The translations under genes and the position numbers were made by a program. DNA of 43,823 bases from Clostridia bacterium (GTDB taxonomy: Bacteria; Bacillota; Clostridia; Christensenellales; CAG-917), in the NCBI GenBank assembly GCA_900763875.1, contig CAAFLX010000026.1, forward strand, positions 1-43,823. Direction: 5' to 3'. A model generated the notes under the pieces. It did not search any database and was not told the DNA's origin. It saw only the letters and a list, made by a program, of their open reading frames with translations. Below, in pieces: positions 8,305 to 16,214 of the stretch (positions are counted from its first letter, which is position 1; every line of letters begins with the position of its first letter).

Positions 8305-10242
8305 ATGGATTTAAGATTGGTTGACGGAAGAGTGGTTACTCTCGACGGCGCAATGAGTGCCTATGAGGTTGCAAAGCAGGTTGGGGACGCTCACGCAAAG
8401 AGTGCGCTTGCTTGCAAGATTGACGGCGTTTGCCGCTCGCTTGACACGATTGTTGACAAAGATTGCACGTTTGAAGTACTTACGTTTTTAGACGACGAGG
8501 GAAGAAGGATATATCGTCACACTTGCGCGCACGTTTTGGCGCAGGCGGTGCGCAACGTCTATCCCACGGTACGCCTTGCGATAGGGCCTGCCGTTGACAA
8601 CGGATTTTATTATGATTTCGATTTCAGAACGCCTATAACTCAAGCGGATTTTGCCAAAATCGAGGCGGAAATGAAGAGCATAATCAAAGCGAATATGCCC
8701 ATAACTCGCATCGAATGCACTCGCAAAGAGGCTGAGGCGCGCATTGCCAAAATGAAACAACCTTACAAAGCGGAGCTGCTTGCAGACATTCCAAAGGGCG
8801 AGAAAATCACCTTTTATCAACAAGGCGATTTCATTGACCTTTGCGCAGGACCGCACCTCACGTCAACGGGCAAAATCAAGGCGTTCAAGCTCACCTCGCT
8901 CACGGGCGCGTATTGGCGCGGCAACGAAAAAAATAAGATGCTCACCCGCATTTACGGCACTTGTTTCACAAAAAATGCCGACCTTGACGAGTATATGCAA
9001 AAGCTCGAGGCGGCAAAACTTCGCGACCACAACAAAGTCGGCAGGGATTTGGGCTTGTTTATGACAGACGAAAACGTCGGACAAGGCTTGCCTCTTATGA
9101 TGCCCAAGGGTGCGCGCATAATTCAAATTATGGAGCGTTTTGTCGAGGACGAGGAGCAAAAGCGAGGTTATCAGCTCACCAAAACCCCGATTATGACCAA
9201 AAACAATCTTTTCATCGTGTCGGGACATTGGGAGCATTACAAGGACAAGATGTTTTACATAGGCGACGAGGACGTGGACGACGAGATTTTATGCTTGCGC
9301 CCGATGACTTGTCCCTTGCAATTTACCATCTACAAAAACGGACTCAAAAGCTATCGCGATTTGCCAATCAGATATGCGGAAACCGCAATAGAATTCCGAA
9401 AAGAGGCAAGCGGCGAAATGCACGGACTCACCCGAATCCGTCAATTCACGCTCTCGGACGGGCATATAATCTGCACGCCCGCCCAGCTCGAATCGGAGTT
9501 TAAGGGCGCGGTTGACCTCATCACATATCTCATCGGAGTGCTGGGACTTCAAGACGACGTGAGCTATCGTTTTTCGCGTTGGGATCCGCAAAATCCCGAC
9601 AAATACGTCGGCACGGCGCAGGACTGGGACAGGGTGGAAACCGCAATGCAAAACATACTTTCCGACCTCGGCATAAAGCACAGCGAGGCGAGGGGAGAAG
9701 CGGCGTTCTACGGGCCTAAACTCGACGTGCAAGGCAAAAACGTACATGGCAAAGAGGACACTCTTTTCACCGTTCAAATCGACTTTTCGCTCGCCACTCG
9801 TTTCGATATGATTTACATTGACGAAAACGGCGAAAAGGCTCGCCCGATAATCATACATCGCTCGTCAATCGGCTGTTATGAGCGCACCCTCGCAATGCTC
9901 ATTGAAAAGTACAACGGAGCATTCCCGATGTGGCTTGCACCCGAGCAAGTGCGTGTATTGTCCCTCACCGACCGCACCTCGCAAGCCGCCCAAACCGTGC
10001 GCGACAGACTTCTTGATATGGGACTGCGTGCCGAGGTCGATATTCGCAGCGAAAAGCTCGGCAAAAAAATTCGTGACGCGCAACTTGAAAAAGTGCCGTA
10101 TATCCTCGTCATCGGCGACAAAGAAGCGGAACAAAACGTCGTTGCCGTGCGCCACCGCACCGACGGCGATTTGGGCGTAATGACCGTTGACGAGTTTGCA
10201 AAACTTGCTCTTATAGAGGTTGCTCAAAAACATATTAAATAA
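8305..10242 (+). CDS. thrS: Threonyl-tRNA synthetase
   Basis: This enzyme charges tRNA-Thr with threonine using ATP. The 645-residue protein has an N-terminal TGS domain (residues 1-60), a second editing-type domain (HTCAHVLAQAV with the HxxxH-type zinc motif), the class II catalytic core and a C-terminal anticodon-binding domain (VRVLSLTDR, then EVDIRSEKLGKKIRDAQ). The active-site zinc ligands are visible as Cys in RPMTCP, His in SDGHI and His in IIHRSS. The sequence around MTCP and SGEMHGLTRIRQ is of the variant type common in anaerobic Firmicutes rather than the E. coli type. The start at 8305 follows GCGGAGG; the open frame extends to 8209, but that would run through the promoter. Confidence 0.95.
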   Translation: MDLRLVDGRVVTLDGAMSAYEVAKQVGDAHAKSALACKIDGVCRSLDTIVDKDCTFEVLTFLDDEGRRIYRHTCAHVLAQAVRNVYPTVRLAIGPAVDNGFYYDFDFRTPITQADFAKIEAEMKSIIKANMPITRIECTRKEAEARIAKMKQPYKAELLADIPKGEKITFYQQGDFIDLCAGPHLTSTGKIKAFKLTSLTGAYWRGNEKNKMLTRIYGTCFTKNADLDEYMQKLEAAKLRDHNKVGRDLGLFMTDENVGQGLPLMMPKGARIIQIMERFVEDEEQKRGYQLTKTPIMTKNNLFIVSGHWEHYKDKMFYIGDEDVDDEILCLRPMTCPLQFTIYKNGLKSYRDLPIRYAETAIEFRKEASGEMHGLTRIRQFTLSDGHIICTPAQLESEFKGAVDLITYLIGVLGLQDDVSYRFSRWDPQNPDKYVGTAQDWDRVETAMQNILSDLGIKHSEARGEAAFYGPKLDVQGKNVHGKEDTLFTVQIDFSLATRFDMIYIDENGEKARPIIIHRSSIGCYERTLAMLIEKYNGAFPMWLAPEQVRVLSLTDRTSQAAQTVRDRLLDMGLRAEVDIRSEKLGKKIRDAQLEKVPYILVIGDKEAEQNVVAVRHRTDGDLGVMTVDEFAKLALIEVAQKHIK

Positions 10243-10270
10243 AATATTTTCAAAAATATCCGACTTTCGT

Positions 10271-10299
10271 TTGACAGCGTGCGGCGTTTTTGTTAATAT
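10271..10299 (+). promoter_or_regulatory. Promoter of the infC operon
   Basis: TTGACA (10271-10276), 17-nt spacer, TAATAT (10294-10299). Transcription would start near 10306 and read through the structured leader described next. Confidence 0.85.
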
Positions 10300-10305
10300 A
10301 TACAA

Positions 10306-10430
10306 GCAAAGCAAAGGTTTGCCTTTCACCATCAGCCCTTGGCAATATGGTTTTCACTTCAAAAAGTCTTGTCTATGATAAGGACAGTTTGGTAAGTGTT
10401 GAGGCTCTTTGCTTCGACACTTCTTTTTAT
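10306..10430 (+). promoter_or_regulatory. L20-type ribosomal protein leader with attenuator
   Basis: The leader before infC-rpmI-rplT contains several stems. The last one (10394-10422, AAGTGTTGAGGC paired with GCTTCGACACTT, 5-nt loop) is followed by CTTTTT and forms an intrinsic terminator upstream of infC. In low-GC Gram-positive bacteria the L20 leader (Rfam family) lets free L20 promote early termination. Position, operon content and a terminator at the right place support the call; the fold was read by eye and not scored against the covariance model. Confidence 0.7.
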
Positions 10431-10466
10431 GTAAAATAACCTTTCGAGGTGTATAGGAGTAGCAAT

Positions 10467-10982
10467 TTGAAAGAACTGCAAATCAATGAACAAATCCGAG
10501 ACAGAGAAGTGCGTCTCATCGGCGACGACGGTCAACAATATGGCGTTTTGTCGATGCGAGACGCGCGAGCGATTGCGGAAGAAAAAGGGCTTGACATCTG
10601 CAAGGTTTCACCGCCTTCCGTTCAGCCTCCGACCTGCAAATTGATGGACTACGGCAAATACCGCTACGAACAGCAAAAACGCGAAAAGGAAGCCAAAAAG
10701 AACCAGAAAATTGTGGAAATCAAAGAGATTCGTCTTTCTGCAACCATTGACATCGGTGACACCACGCGCCTTGCGCAACAAACGGCAAAATTCATAGCCG
10801 ACGGCAACAAGGTCAAAGCGTCGATAAGGCTCAAAGGACGTCAACAGGCGCACCCCGAAATCGCGGTCAAGATTGTGGAGGACTACATCGCAATGGTAGG
10901 CGGTGAGTTCACAGTCGAGAAAAAGCCCGTGCAAGAAGGTCGTATGATTTACACCATTCTCGCCCCGGCGCAAAAGAAATAA
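10467..10982 (+). CDS. infC: Translation initiation factor IF-3
   Basis: IF-3 binds the 30S subunit and proofreads the start codon and initiator tRNA. The predicted 171-residue protein shows the N-domain (LQINEQIRDREVRLIG), the lysine-rich linker (KYRYEQQKREKEAKKNQK) and the C-domain (KEIRLSATIDIGD, then FIADGNKVKASIRLKGR). The start is set at a TTG (10467) because AGGAG lies 7 nt upstream and the protein then begins where family members do. The alternative is a GTG at 10449, six codons earlier, which would put the Shine-Dalgarno inside the gene. Unusual infC start codons are known and underlie autoregulation in other bacteria. It is the first gene of the infC-rpmI-rplT operon. Confidence 0.93.
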   Translation: MKELQINEQIRDREVRLIGDDGQQYGVLSMRDARAIAEEKGLDICKVSPPSVQPPTCKLMDYGKYRYEQQKREKEAKKNQKIVEIKEIRLSATIDIGDTTRLAQQTAKFIADGNKVKASIRLKGRQQAHPEIAVKIVEDYIAMVGGEFTVEKKPVQEGRMIYTILAPAQKK

Positions 10983-11037
10983 ACAACTATTGTTGCTTGC
11001 TTGCAAGCAAAAGCAAAATAAAATAGGAGGCAGACCT

Positions 11038-11235
11038 ATGCCAAAACAAAAAACACATAGCGGAGCAAAGAAGCGTTTCCACGTTACAGCAAACGGTCTT
11101 TACAAGAGAGGCCATTCTGCACACAGCCACCTTCTTACCAAGAAGACAACCAAGAGAAAGAGAGATCTTCGTTCCATCGAATACGTCGACGAAACAAGAA
11201 CCGGAGAACTCAAAAAGTTGTTGCCGTACAAATAA
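11038..11235 (+). CDS. rpmI: 50S ribosomal protein L35
   Basis: This small basic protein (65 residues) of the large ribosomal subunit begins MPKQKTHSGAKKRF, the family signature. AGGAGG sits about 9 nt before the ATG. It lies between infC and rplT in the standard operon, 12 nt before rplT. Confidence 0.97.
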   Translation: MPKQKTHSGAKKRFHVTANGLYKRGHSAHSHLLTKKTTKRKRDLRSIEYVDETRTGELKKLLPYK

Positions 11236-11247
11236 GGAGAATGAACA

Positions 11248-11601
11248 ATGAGAATTAAAAGATCAGTAAACGCAGTCAAAAAGCGTAGAAAAATAATGAA
11301 ACAAGCCAAGGGTTACTATGCAGGTAAGCATGCCCTTTATCGTGTTGCAAAGCAACAACTTCTCAAGAGCGGCGTGTACGCATACGTCGGCAGAAAGCAA
11401 AAGAAACGTGACTTCAGAAGACTTTGGATTGCACGTATCAATGCTGCTGCACGCATCAACGGTATGAGCTATTCAACCCTTATGCACGGACTCAAAGTTG
11501 CAGGCATCGACCTCAACAGAAAGGTTTTGAGTGAAATCGCAATCAGTGATCCTCAAGCGTTCACAACTCTTTGCGACAGCGCAAAAAAAGCTCTTGCATA
11601 A
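11248..11601 (+). CDS. rplT: 50S ribosomal protein L20
   Basis: L20 is a 117-residue 23S rRNA-binding assembly protein and the probable repressor of its own operon through the leader at 10306-10430. Family motifs are visible: a basic N-terminal helix (RRKIMKQAKGYY), RDFRRLWIARINAAAR and a C-terminal globular domain. AAGGAG precedes the ATG. Confidence 0.97.
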   Translation: MRIKRSVNAVKKRRKIMKQAKGYYAGKHALYRVAKQQLLKSGVYAYVGRKQKKRDFRRLWIARINAAARINGMSYSTLMHGLKVAGIDLNRKVLSEIAISDPQAFTTLCDSAKKALA

Positions 11602-11616
11602 TCAAATGATTTTTCG

Positions 11617-11644
11617 ATGTTGCGCATAGATTTATGCGCAACAT
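11617..11644 (+). terminator. Perfect hairpin after rplT
   Basis: A 12-bp perfect stem (ATGTTGCGCATA / TATGCGCAACAT) with a GATT loop sits 15 nt after rplT. There is no immediate T-tract; a T-run appears only about 13 nt later. It probably ends or stabilises the operon mRNA, but its role as a terminator is uncertain. Confidence 0.5.
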
Positions 11645-11720
11645 TGATTGTAAAACCGTTTTTTGCACTTTTCGAAATCCGCAACGATTTTTGAAAAATG
11701 CAAAAATCAAGGCGGTTAGA

Positions 11721-12500
11721 ATGACAGAAATCATCACTTCCACTAAAAATCAATTTGTCAAGAAAGCGCGTTCGCTTTCTCAAAAGAAGTTCCGCAAAGA
11801 GTCGGGACTGTTTTTGGTTGAAGGGACAAATATCATCAAGGATATGCCCTCGTTCGTCGAGGTCGAATACGTGCTTGCAACTCCTCAAAGACAAGACGAA
11901 GTCGAGCGCGCTTTCGGCAAGGAGAGTGACGGAAAATCTTGCGACGCTCTTGCTTTTACGCGCGCGCAGGCGTATTATGTCAGCGAAGAGGTTATGGTAT
12001 ACGTTGCCGACACCGTTTCGCCATACGGCATATGCGCAGTGTGTAAAATGCCGTCGCTTGATTTTCAAATGCCGAGGGGCAACGCATTGTTGCTTGACGG
12101 CGTGAGCGATCCCGGCAATCTCGGCACGATTTTGCGCACGGCAGCGGCGTGTGATTTTTGCGACGTGTATCTTTTGGATACGGCGGACGTATTTTCACCC
12201 AAGGTTGTCAGAGCCACGCTCGGCGGACTTTTCAGAGTCCGCTTGCACGAGATAGACGAGGAGCAAGCGCTTGCTCTTATGCAAGACACCAACAGCGCGG
12301 TTTTGGACATGGGCGGTGAAAATATCCTTGAAAACAAGCCCGTTTCACCCACGCTTTTGGTGGCAGGCAACGAGGCGCACGGCGTGCGAGAAGTCTTAAA
12401 GCGCGCGGCAAAAAACACCTATTCGTTGCCTATGAAAAACGAAATCGAATCATTGAACGTTGCGGTTGCAACCGCCGTTTCGATGTATCAAACTTTATAA
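11721..12500 (+). CDS. SpoU/TrmH-family rRNA 2'-O-methyltransferase
   Basis: This 259-residue protein is predicted to methylate a ribose 2'-OH in rRNA (RlmB-like) using SAM. It has the SpoU substrate-binding N-domain (KKARSLSQKKFRKESG, FLVEGTNII) and a trefoil-knot SPOUT domain. Motif 1 is DGVSDPGNLGTILRTA, motif 2 is LLVAGNEAHGVRE and motif 3 is PMKNEIESLNVAVATAVSMY. The exact target nucleotide cannot be told from sequence. The start at 11721 gives the normal family N-terminus; an upstream ATG at 11634 would begin inside the rplT hairpin. It sits downstream of L20, a common neighbourhood, and 13 nt before the yebC gene. Confidence 0.87.
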   Translation: MTEIITSTKNQFVKKARSLSQKKFRKESGLFLVEGTNIIKDMPSFVEVEYVLATPQRQDEVERAFGKESDGKSCDALAFTRAQAYYVSEEVMVYVADTVSPYGICAVCKMPSLDFQMPRGNALLLDGVSDPGNLGTILRTAAACDFCDVYLLDTADVFSPKVVRATLGGLFRVRLHEIDEEQALALMQDTNSAVLDMGGENILENKPVSPTLLVAGNEAHGVREVLKRAAKNTYSLPMKNEIESLNVAVATAVSMYQTL

Positions 12501-12513
12501 ACAGGAGAACAAT

Positions 12514-13257
12514 ATGAGCGGACATAGCAAATGGCATAACATTCAACAGAAGAAAGGCAAAACCGACGCTGCACGTGCAAACGTGTTCACCAAGATCGGA
12601 CGTGAGATCGCAGTTGCGGTCAAGGAAGGCGGCCCCGATCCAAACAGCAACAGCAAACTCGCCCAAGTCATCGCCAAGGCAAAAGACAACAATATGCCCA
12701 ACGACAACATCACGCGTTCCATCAAGAAAGCCAGCGGCGAACTCGGTGCTATCAACTACGAAGATATGACCTATGAAGGCTACGGCGTCGGCGGCACGGC
12801 AATCATCGTCGAAGCGCTCACAGACAACAAAAACCGCACGGCAGGCGACGTTCGTCACTTGTTTGACAAGTTCGGCGGTTCGATGGGCACGACGGGTTGC
12901 GTATCCTTTATGTTTAGGCGCAAAGGCGTCATCACCATTGCAAAAGAGGACATCACCGAGGACGATTTGATGATGTACGCGCTTGAAATCGACGGTTTTG
13001 AGGACATCAACTCCGACGACGAGGACGTGTTTGAAGTCTATTGCGACAGCTCAAAACTTCAATCGGTGCGCGAGGCTCTTGAAAAAGACGGCGTCAACGT
13101 GCTTTCGGCTCAAGTTGATATGATTCCCGACAACTACGTTTCGCCAACTGCCGAGCAACAAGCCACCATCATCAAGATGATTGACAAACTCGAGGAGCTT
13201 GACGACGTGCAAAACGTCTATCACAACGCAACTCTCGACGTTGACGACGAGGAATAA
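12514..13257 (+). CDS. yebC: YebC/PmpR (TACO1) family protein
   Basis: This is a 247-residue member of the YebC family, annotated as transcriptional regulators; work in several bacteria also links the family to translation of proline-rich stretches. It starts MSGHSKWHNIQQKKG, the family hallmark, and keeps the internal motifs YEGYGVGGTAIIVE and NRTAGDVRH. A good CAGGAG site lies 6 nt before the ATG. It follows the methyltransferase gene closely and probably shares its transcript. A short hairpin begins right after its stop. Confidence 0.92.
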   Translation: MSGHSKWHNIQQKKGKTDAARANVFTKIGREIAVAVKEGGPDPNSNSKLAQVIAKAKDNNMPNDNITRSIKKASGELGAINYEDMTYEGYGVGGTAIIVEALTDNKNRTAGDVRHLFDKFGGSMGTTGCVSFMFRRKGVITIAKEDITEDDLMMYALEIDGFEDINSDDEDVFEVYCDSSKLQSVREALEKDGVNVLSAQVDMIPDNYVSPTAEQQATIIKMIDKLEELDDVQNVYHNATLDVDDEE

Positions 13258-13259
13258 CT

Positions 13260-13280
13260 CGTACAAATATTATTTGTACG
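13260..13280 (+). terminator. Short hairpin after yebC
   Basis: An 8-bp perfect stem (CGTACAAA / TTTGTACG) with a 5-nt loop starts 2 nt after the yebC stop and ends just before the nifS -35 box. It lacks a T-tract, so it may be a weak terminator or an operator. Confidence 0.4.
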
Positions 13281-13281
13281 C

Positions 13282-13310
13282 TTGACAATTCGGCCCGCAG
13301 GTGATATACC
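13282..13310 (+). promoter_or_regulatory. Promoter of nifS-nifU
   Basis: TTGACA (13282-13287), 17-nt spacer, TATACC (13305-13310). The -10 box is weak at its 3' end. The -10 region (GATATAC) can pair with GTATATC at 13352-13358 within the leader. Confidence 0.65.
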
Positions 13311-13314
13311 TATT

Positions 13315-13440
13315 ATGCAAAATATGAAACGCGTTTCACGTTTGCAAATGAGTATATCGGGCGGGTTTTGACTGAAAAGTCGATGCGATTTTTGCTCAAA
13401 ACCGACCTTTCGTCACAAGCGAATTAAGTTTTGGCGCGCA
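13315..13440 (+). promoter_or_regulatory. Structured leader of nifS-nifU (possible cis-regulator)
   Basis: The roughly 140-nt leader contains nested inverted repeats. One is TGCAAA...TTTGCA enclosing a GAAA-CGCG-TTTC hairpin. The other is GGTTTTGA...TCAAAACC enclosing GACT-GAAA-AGTC, a GNRA-type tetraloop. No known riboswitch was recognised. Control of Fe-S genes by an Rrf2-type repressor or an RNA element is possible but unproven. Confidence 0.4.
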
Positions 13441-13457
13441 AGCGCAAAAAGGTATAT

Positions 13458-14624
13458 ATGGACAAGATTTATCTCGATCACGCGGCAACCACGCCGCTAT
13501 CGCGCAAAGCGTTCGAGGCGATGCAGCCTTATTTTTCCGACGTGTTCGGCAATCCGAATTCCCAACACGTTTTCGGACGTGAAGGCGCAAAAGCCGTCAA
13601 CGACGCAAGGCAACTTCTTGCAAAATGCATCGGCGCAAAACCGAGCGAGGTATATTTCACCTCTTGCGGCACGGAGGCGGACAACTGGGCAATCAAAGGC
13701 ACAGCTCTGCAAAACGTGTCAAAAGGCAAGCATATCATCACTTCTATCATCGAGCACCCGGCAATTTACACCACCTGCAAACAGCTCGAAAAATACGGCT
13801 GGGAAGTCACATATCTTCCCGTTGACAGCGAGGGATTCGTGTCCGTAGACGACCTTGAAAAGGCAATTCGTCCCGACACGGTGCTGGTGAGCATAATGTA
13901 TGCAAACAACGAAATCGGCACGGTTGAGCCAATCAAGGAGCTTTGCGAGGTTGCGCACAAACACGGAGTTTTGTTCCACACCGACGCAGTACAGGCAACG
14001 GGCGCAATCAAGTACGATGTCAAAGATTTGGGCGTTGATATGCTCTCGATGTCCGCGCACAAGTTCTACGGCCCGAAAGGTATGGGAATGTTGTACGTTC
14101 GCAACGGCATTCGCATCGAAAAACTTTTGACGGGCGGAGAACAAGAGAGAGCGCATCGTGGAGGCACGACCAACACACCGGGCGTAGTCGGCATGGCAAC
14201 CGCGCTTGACGAGGCGCTGCAAACGATTGACGAGGACGACAAATACGTTGCGTCTTTGCGAGATCACTTTGTTGCGCGCGTTATAAACGAAATCGACGAC
14301 ATCTACTACAACGGCGCGAAGGACGCCTCAAAACGCCTTCCCAACAATGCAAACTTCAGTTTCCGCTATATCGAAGGCGAATCCATTTTGTTCTCACTTG
14401 ACCTTGCCGGCATCAGTGCTTCATCAGGGTCTGCCTGCTCGTCAGGCTCGCTTGAACCTTCGCGCACGCTGCTTGCAATCGGTGTTCCCGTTGGCACGGC
14501 GCACGGCTCGATAAGATTCACGTTTGGCAAGCACAACACAATGGAAGAAGTGGATTGCACTGTTGACGAGCTTGTCAAAATCGTAAAAAGACTTAGAGAA
14601 ATGTCACCCCTCTACAAAAAATAA
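13458..14624 (+). CDS. nifS: Cysteine desulfurase, NifS/IscS class
   Basis: This PLP enzyme takes sulfur from cysteine and passes it as persulfide to the scaffold encoded next door. The 388-residue protein starts MDKIYLDHAATTPL. K202 in SAHKFYGPKG is the PLP-binding lysine. The catalytic loop Cys is C327 in SGSACSSGS. The start at 13458 has AAAAGG upstream and matches the family N-terminus; the frame is open to a TTG at 13431. It is followed by nifU after 66 nt, so the two form a minimal ISC/NIF-type Fe-S assembly unit as seen in many Clostridia. Confidence 0.95.
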   Translation: MDKIYLDHAATTPLSRKAFEAMQPYFSDVFGNPNSQHVFGREGAKAVNDARQLLAKCIGAKPSEVYFTSCGTEADNWAIKGTALQNVSKGKHIITSIIEHPAIYTTCKQLEKYGWEVTYLPVDSEGFVSVDDLEKAIRPDTVLVSIMYANNEIGTVEPIKELCEVAHKHGVLFHTDAVQATGAIKYDVKDLGVDMLSMSAHKFYGPKGMGMLYVRNGIRIEKLLTGGEQERAHRGGTTNTPGVVGMATALDEALQTIDEDDKYVASLRDHFVARVINEIDDIYYNGAKDASKRLPNNANFSFRYIEGESILFSLDLAGISASSGSACSSGSLEPSRTLLAIGVPVGTAHGSIRFTFGKHNTMEEVDCTVDELVKIVKRLREMSPLYKK

Positions 14625-14690
14625 TTGCGTATTGTAAAAGTAGGGTAGGGAGAAATAAAAATTAAGGCACAGCCTTTAAGGAGTATATAT

Positions 14691-15068
14691 ATGTACAACG
14701 AAAAAGTTATGGAAGTTTTCAAAAATCCTCAACATATGGGCGAAGTCGAAAACTACAATGCAATCGGCACAGTCGGCAACGAAGTGTGCGGAGATATAAT
14801 GCAAATCACAATGCGCATCGAGGACAACGTCATCAAAGACGCCAAATTCAAGACCTTTGGTTGCGCAGCGGCAGTAGCGTCCAGCTCAACCGCAACGGGA
14901 ATGATCATCGGCAAAACCATTGACGAGGCACTCAAACTCACCAACAAACAAGTCATTGAGGAGCTTAACGGCTTACCCGCACAAAAGATTCACTGCTCGG
15001 TGCTTGCAGAGGATGCAATCCGCATGGCAATCGACTCCTATCTCAAAGGTGAAGTCCCCCAAAAGTAA
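14691..15068 (+). CDS. nifU: Fe-S cluster scaffold NifU/IscU-like
   Basis: This short (125-residue) scaffold equals the N-terminal IscU domain only. The three cluster-binding cysteines are C33 (EVCGD), C58 (FGCAAA) and C102 (IHCSV), and the conserved Asp is D35. The GCAAAVASSS form is the variant usual in NifU-type proteins of anaerobes. A small hairpin (AAGGC-ACA-GCCTT) ends a few bases before the Shine-Dalgarno AAGGAG and could affect access to it. It is closed by a terminator at 15130. Confidence 0.93.
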   Translation: MYNEKVMEVFKNPQHMGEVENYNAIGTVGNEVCGDIMQITMRIEDNVIKDAKFKTFGCAAAVASSSTATGMIIGKTIDEALKLTNKQVIEELNGLPAQKIHCSVLAEDAIRMAIDSYLKGEVPQK

Positions 15069-15129
15069 AGGCTCAAAGAGAAAATCAATCGGCAAAAGAA
15101 AAAAAACCGATTGTCAAAAAAGTTTAGAA

Positions 15130-15161
15130 AACAATTCGCCGTTAAGGCGGATTGTTTTTTT
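15130..15161 (+). terminator. Rho-independent terminator after nifU
   Basis: An 11-bp stem (AACAATTCGCC / GGCGGATTGTT, loop GTTAA) is followed by TTTTT. Confidence 0.9.
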
Positions 15162-15305
15162 ATAAAATGGATTTTAGGCTCGCATTCTTCTGCTTTTGAT
15201 GGCAATTTTCTTTGAGATGTTTCAAAGCGTAGAATATTTGCAAAATACGAAAAGTGTTGCAAACAGTGTATTTTAGCTCAAAACAAGCAATATTTTACTT
15301 TCAAT
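15162..15305. other. AT-rich spacer between convergent genes
   Basis: No convincing gene, promoter or RNA is seen in this stretch between the nifU terminator and the inverted repeat at 15306. Confidence 0.6.
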
Positions 15306-15352
15306 AACACAAATCGTGTATTTAGCATTTCACCAAATACACGATTTGTGTT
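15306..15352. repeat. 18-bp perfect inverted repeat
   Basis: AACACAAATCGTGTATTT (15306-15323) and its exact complement (15335-15352) enclose an 11-nt loop. It starts about 30 nt past the stop of the small minus-strand gene at 15382-15516 and is the likely 3' end structure of that transcript, although no T-tract follows on either strand. Confidence 0.7.
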
Positions 15353-15381
15353 GTAGAGGATAAATGAACCCGACTTCTTAT

Positions 15382-15516
15382 TTACATAATAATGTCTTCG
15401 ATTTTGTTTACAAAGGCTCGTTTTGCTTTTTTCAGCGAATTGTTCGACATACTGCAATAAAGTGCTGTAGCGGTAACCAACCCAAGCATCGTGCCGATGA
15501 TAAGTGAATTTTTCAT
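15382..15516 (-). CDS. 44-residue single-pass membrane protein, function unknown
   Basis: This very short gene has a strong AGGAGG 7 nt before its ATG. The product begins MKNSLIIGTMLGLVTATALY, a single membrane segment with a glycine-rich face, and continues with a basic amphipathic tail (LKKAKRAFVNKIEDIIM). The layout resembles small YtxH-like or spore/envelope-associated proteins of Clostridia, but no family can be named with confidence. It is transcribed opposite to nifU and ends before an 18-bp inverted repeat. The ribosome site and the composition make it a likely real gene. Confidence 0.65.
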   Translation of the reverse strand: MKNSLIIGTMLGLVTATALYCSMSNNSLKKAKRAFVNKIEDIIM

Positions 15517-15630
15517 TTCGTTGCCTCCTATCATTATTGTTTGCACGCGTACACGCTTTATGTATGGAATTTTTTGCCAATCTCAAAATTGCACTCGGCG
15601 TCCGCCATAATAGCGCAACGTTTTTTTGCA

Positions 15631-15658
15631 TTGACAAATATCCGTTTGCCCTTATAAT
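15631..15658 (+). promoter_or_regulatory. Promoter immediately before a lipoprotein gene
   Basis: TTGACA (15631-15636), 16-nt spacer, TATAAT (15653-15658). Only 6 nt separate the -10 box from the ATG at 15665, so transcription would start at or next to the start codon. Confidence 0.85.
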
Positions 15659-15664
15659 ATAAGT

Positions 15665-16183
15665 ATGAGAAAAAAGGTTGCATTATCAATATCTTGCCTT
15701 CTGCTTGCTTGCATTTTGCTTGTGAGTTTGACCTCGTGTATGAAAATCGGTATGAAGCAAAGCGGCATCGAATCACGACTCAAAGACGCAGGCGCAACAA
15801 AGCAATACGTTCGCACCACGCCCATGACCAAGGATTCAAAGGGCTATGTTTTTGAGGATTTGATTTATTCCACCAAGAAGTTTACACGCACAGTCGACGG
15901 ACAAGAAACCGAAGTCGTCGAAGTACTCTTCATCATCTTTTGCGGCAACGACGCAACCGCCGACTGGGCAGAGAACGCCTGCAAATCCTACGTTTCAAAA
16001 TACGGCACCGACAACATTTATGATAGATCGGACATCTTCGAAGTTTCTGATTTTCCAAATCTCAACGATAATTTTGACAATCCGTCTGAAATGCCTAAAC
16101 TTTACAAATGGATTGCTTATCGTTATGACAGGGTGGTTATGTGTGGTTATTTTGAGCTTTTGGCTATTGCCCGCAACTATTAA
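15665..16183 (+). CDS. Putative lipoprotein of unknown function
   Basis: This 172-residue protein has a lipoprotein signal peptide: basic MRKK, a hydrophobic core, and a lipobox LTSC with the lipidated Cys at residue 25. The mature part is soluble and mixed alpha/beta with no recognised domain. Conserved-looking elements are a YVFEDLIYSTKKF segment and a C-terminal YRYDRVVMCGYFEL. It should be anchored on the outer face of the membrane. The gene has no Shine-Dalgarno; its promoter lies directly against the ATG, which predicts a leaderless mRNA. It is a single-gene unit ended by the hairpin terminator at 16215-16273. Confidence 0.75.
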   Translation: MRKKVALSISCLLLACILLVSLTSCMKIGMKQSGIESRLKDAGATKQYVRTTPMTKDSKGYVFEDLIYSTKKFTRTVDGQETEVVEVLFIIFCGNDATADWAENACKSYVSKYGTDNIYDRSDIFEVSDFPNLNDNFDNPSEMPKLYKWIAYRYDRVVMCGYFELLAIARNY

Positions 16184-16214
16184 AACCCGATATTAAACAA
16201 CAACATCGTTTGAG

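Noticed and set aside
15278..15637. 119-codon minus-strand frame around the 18-bp inverted repeat
   Set aside because: It would translate through the inverted repeat; the 44-residue frame with AGGAGG is the better explanation for this strand.
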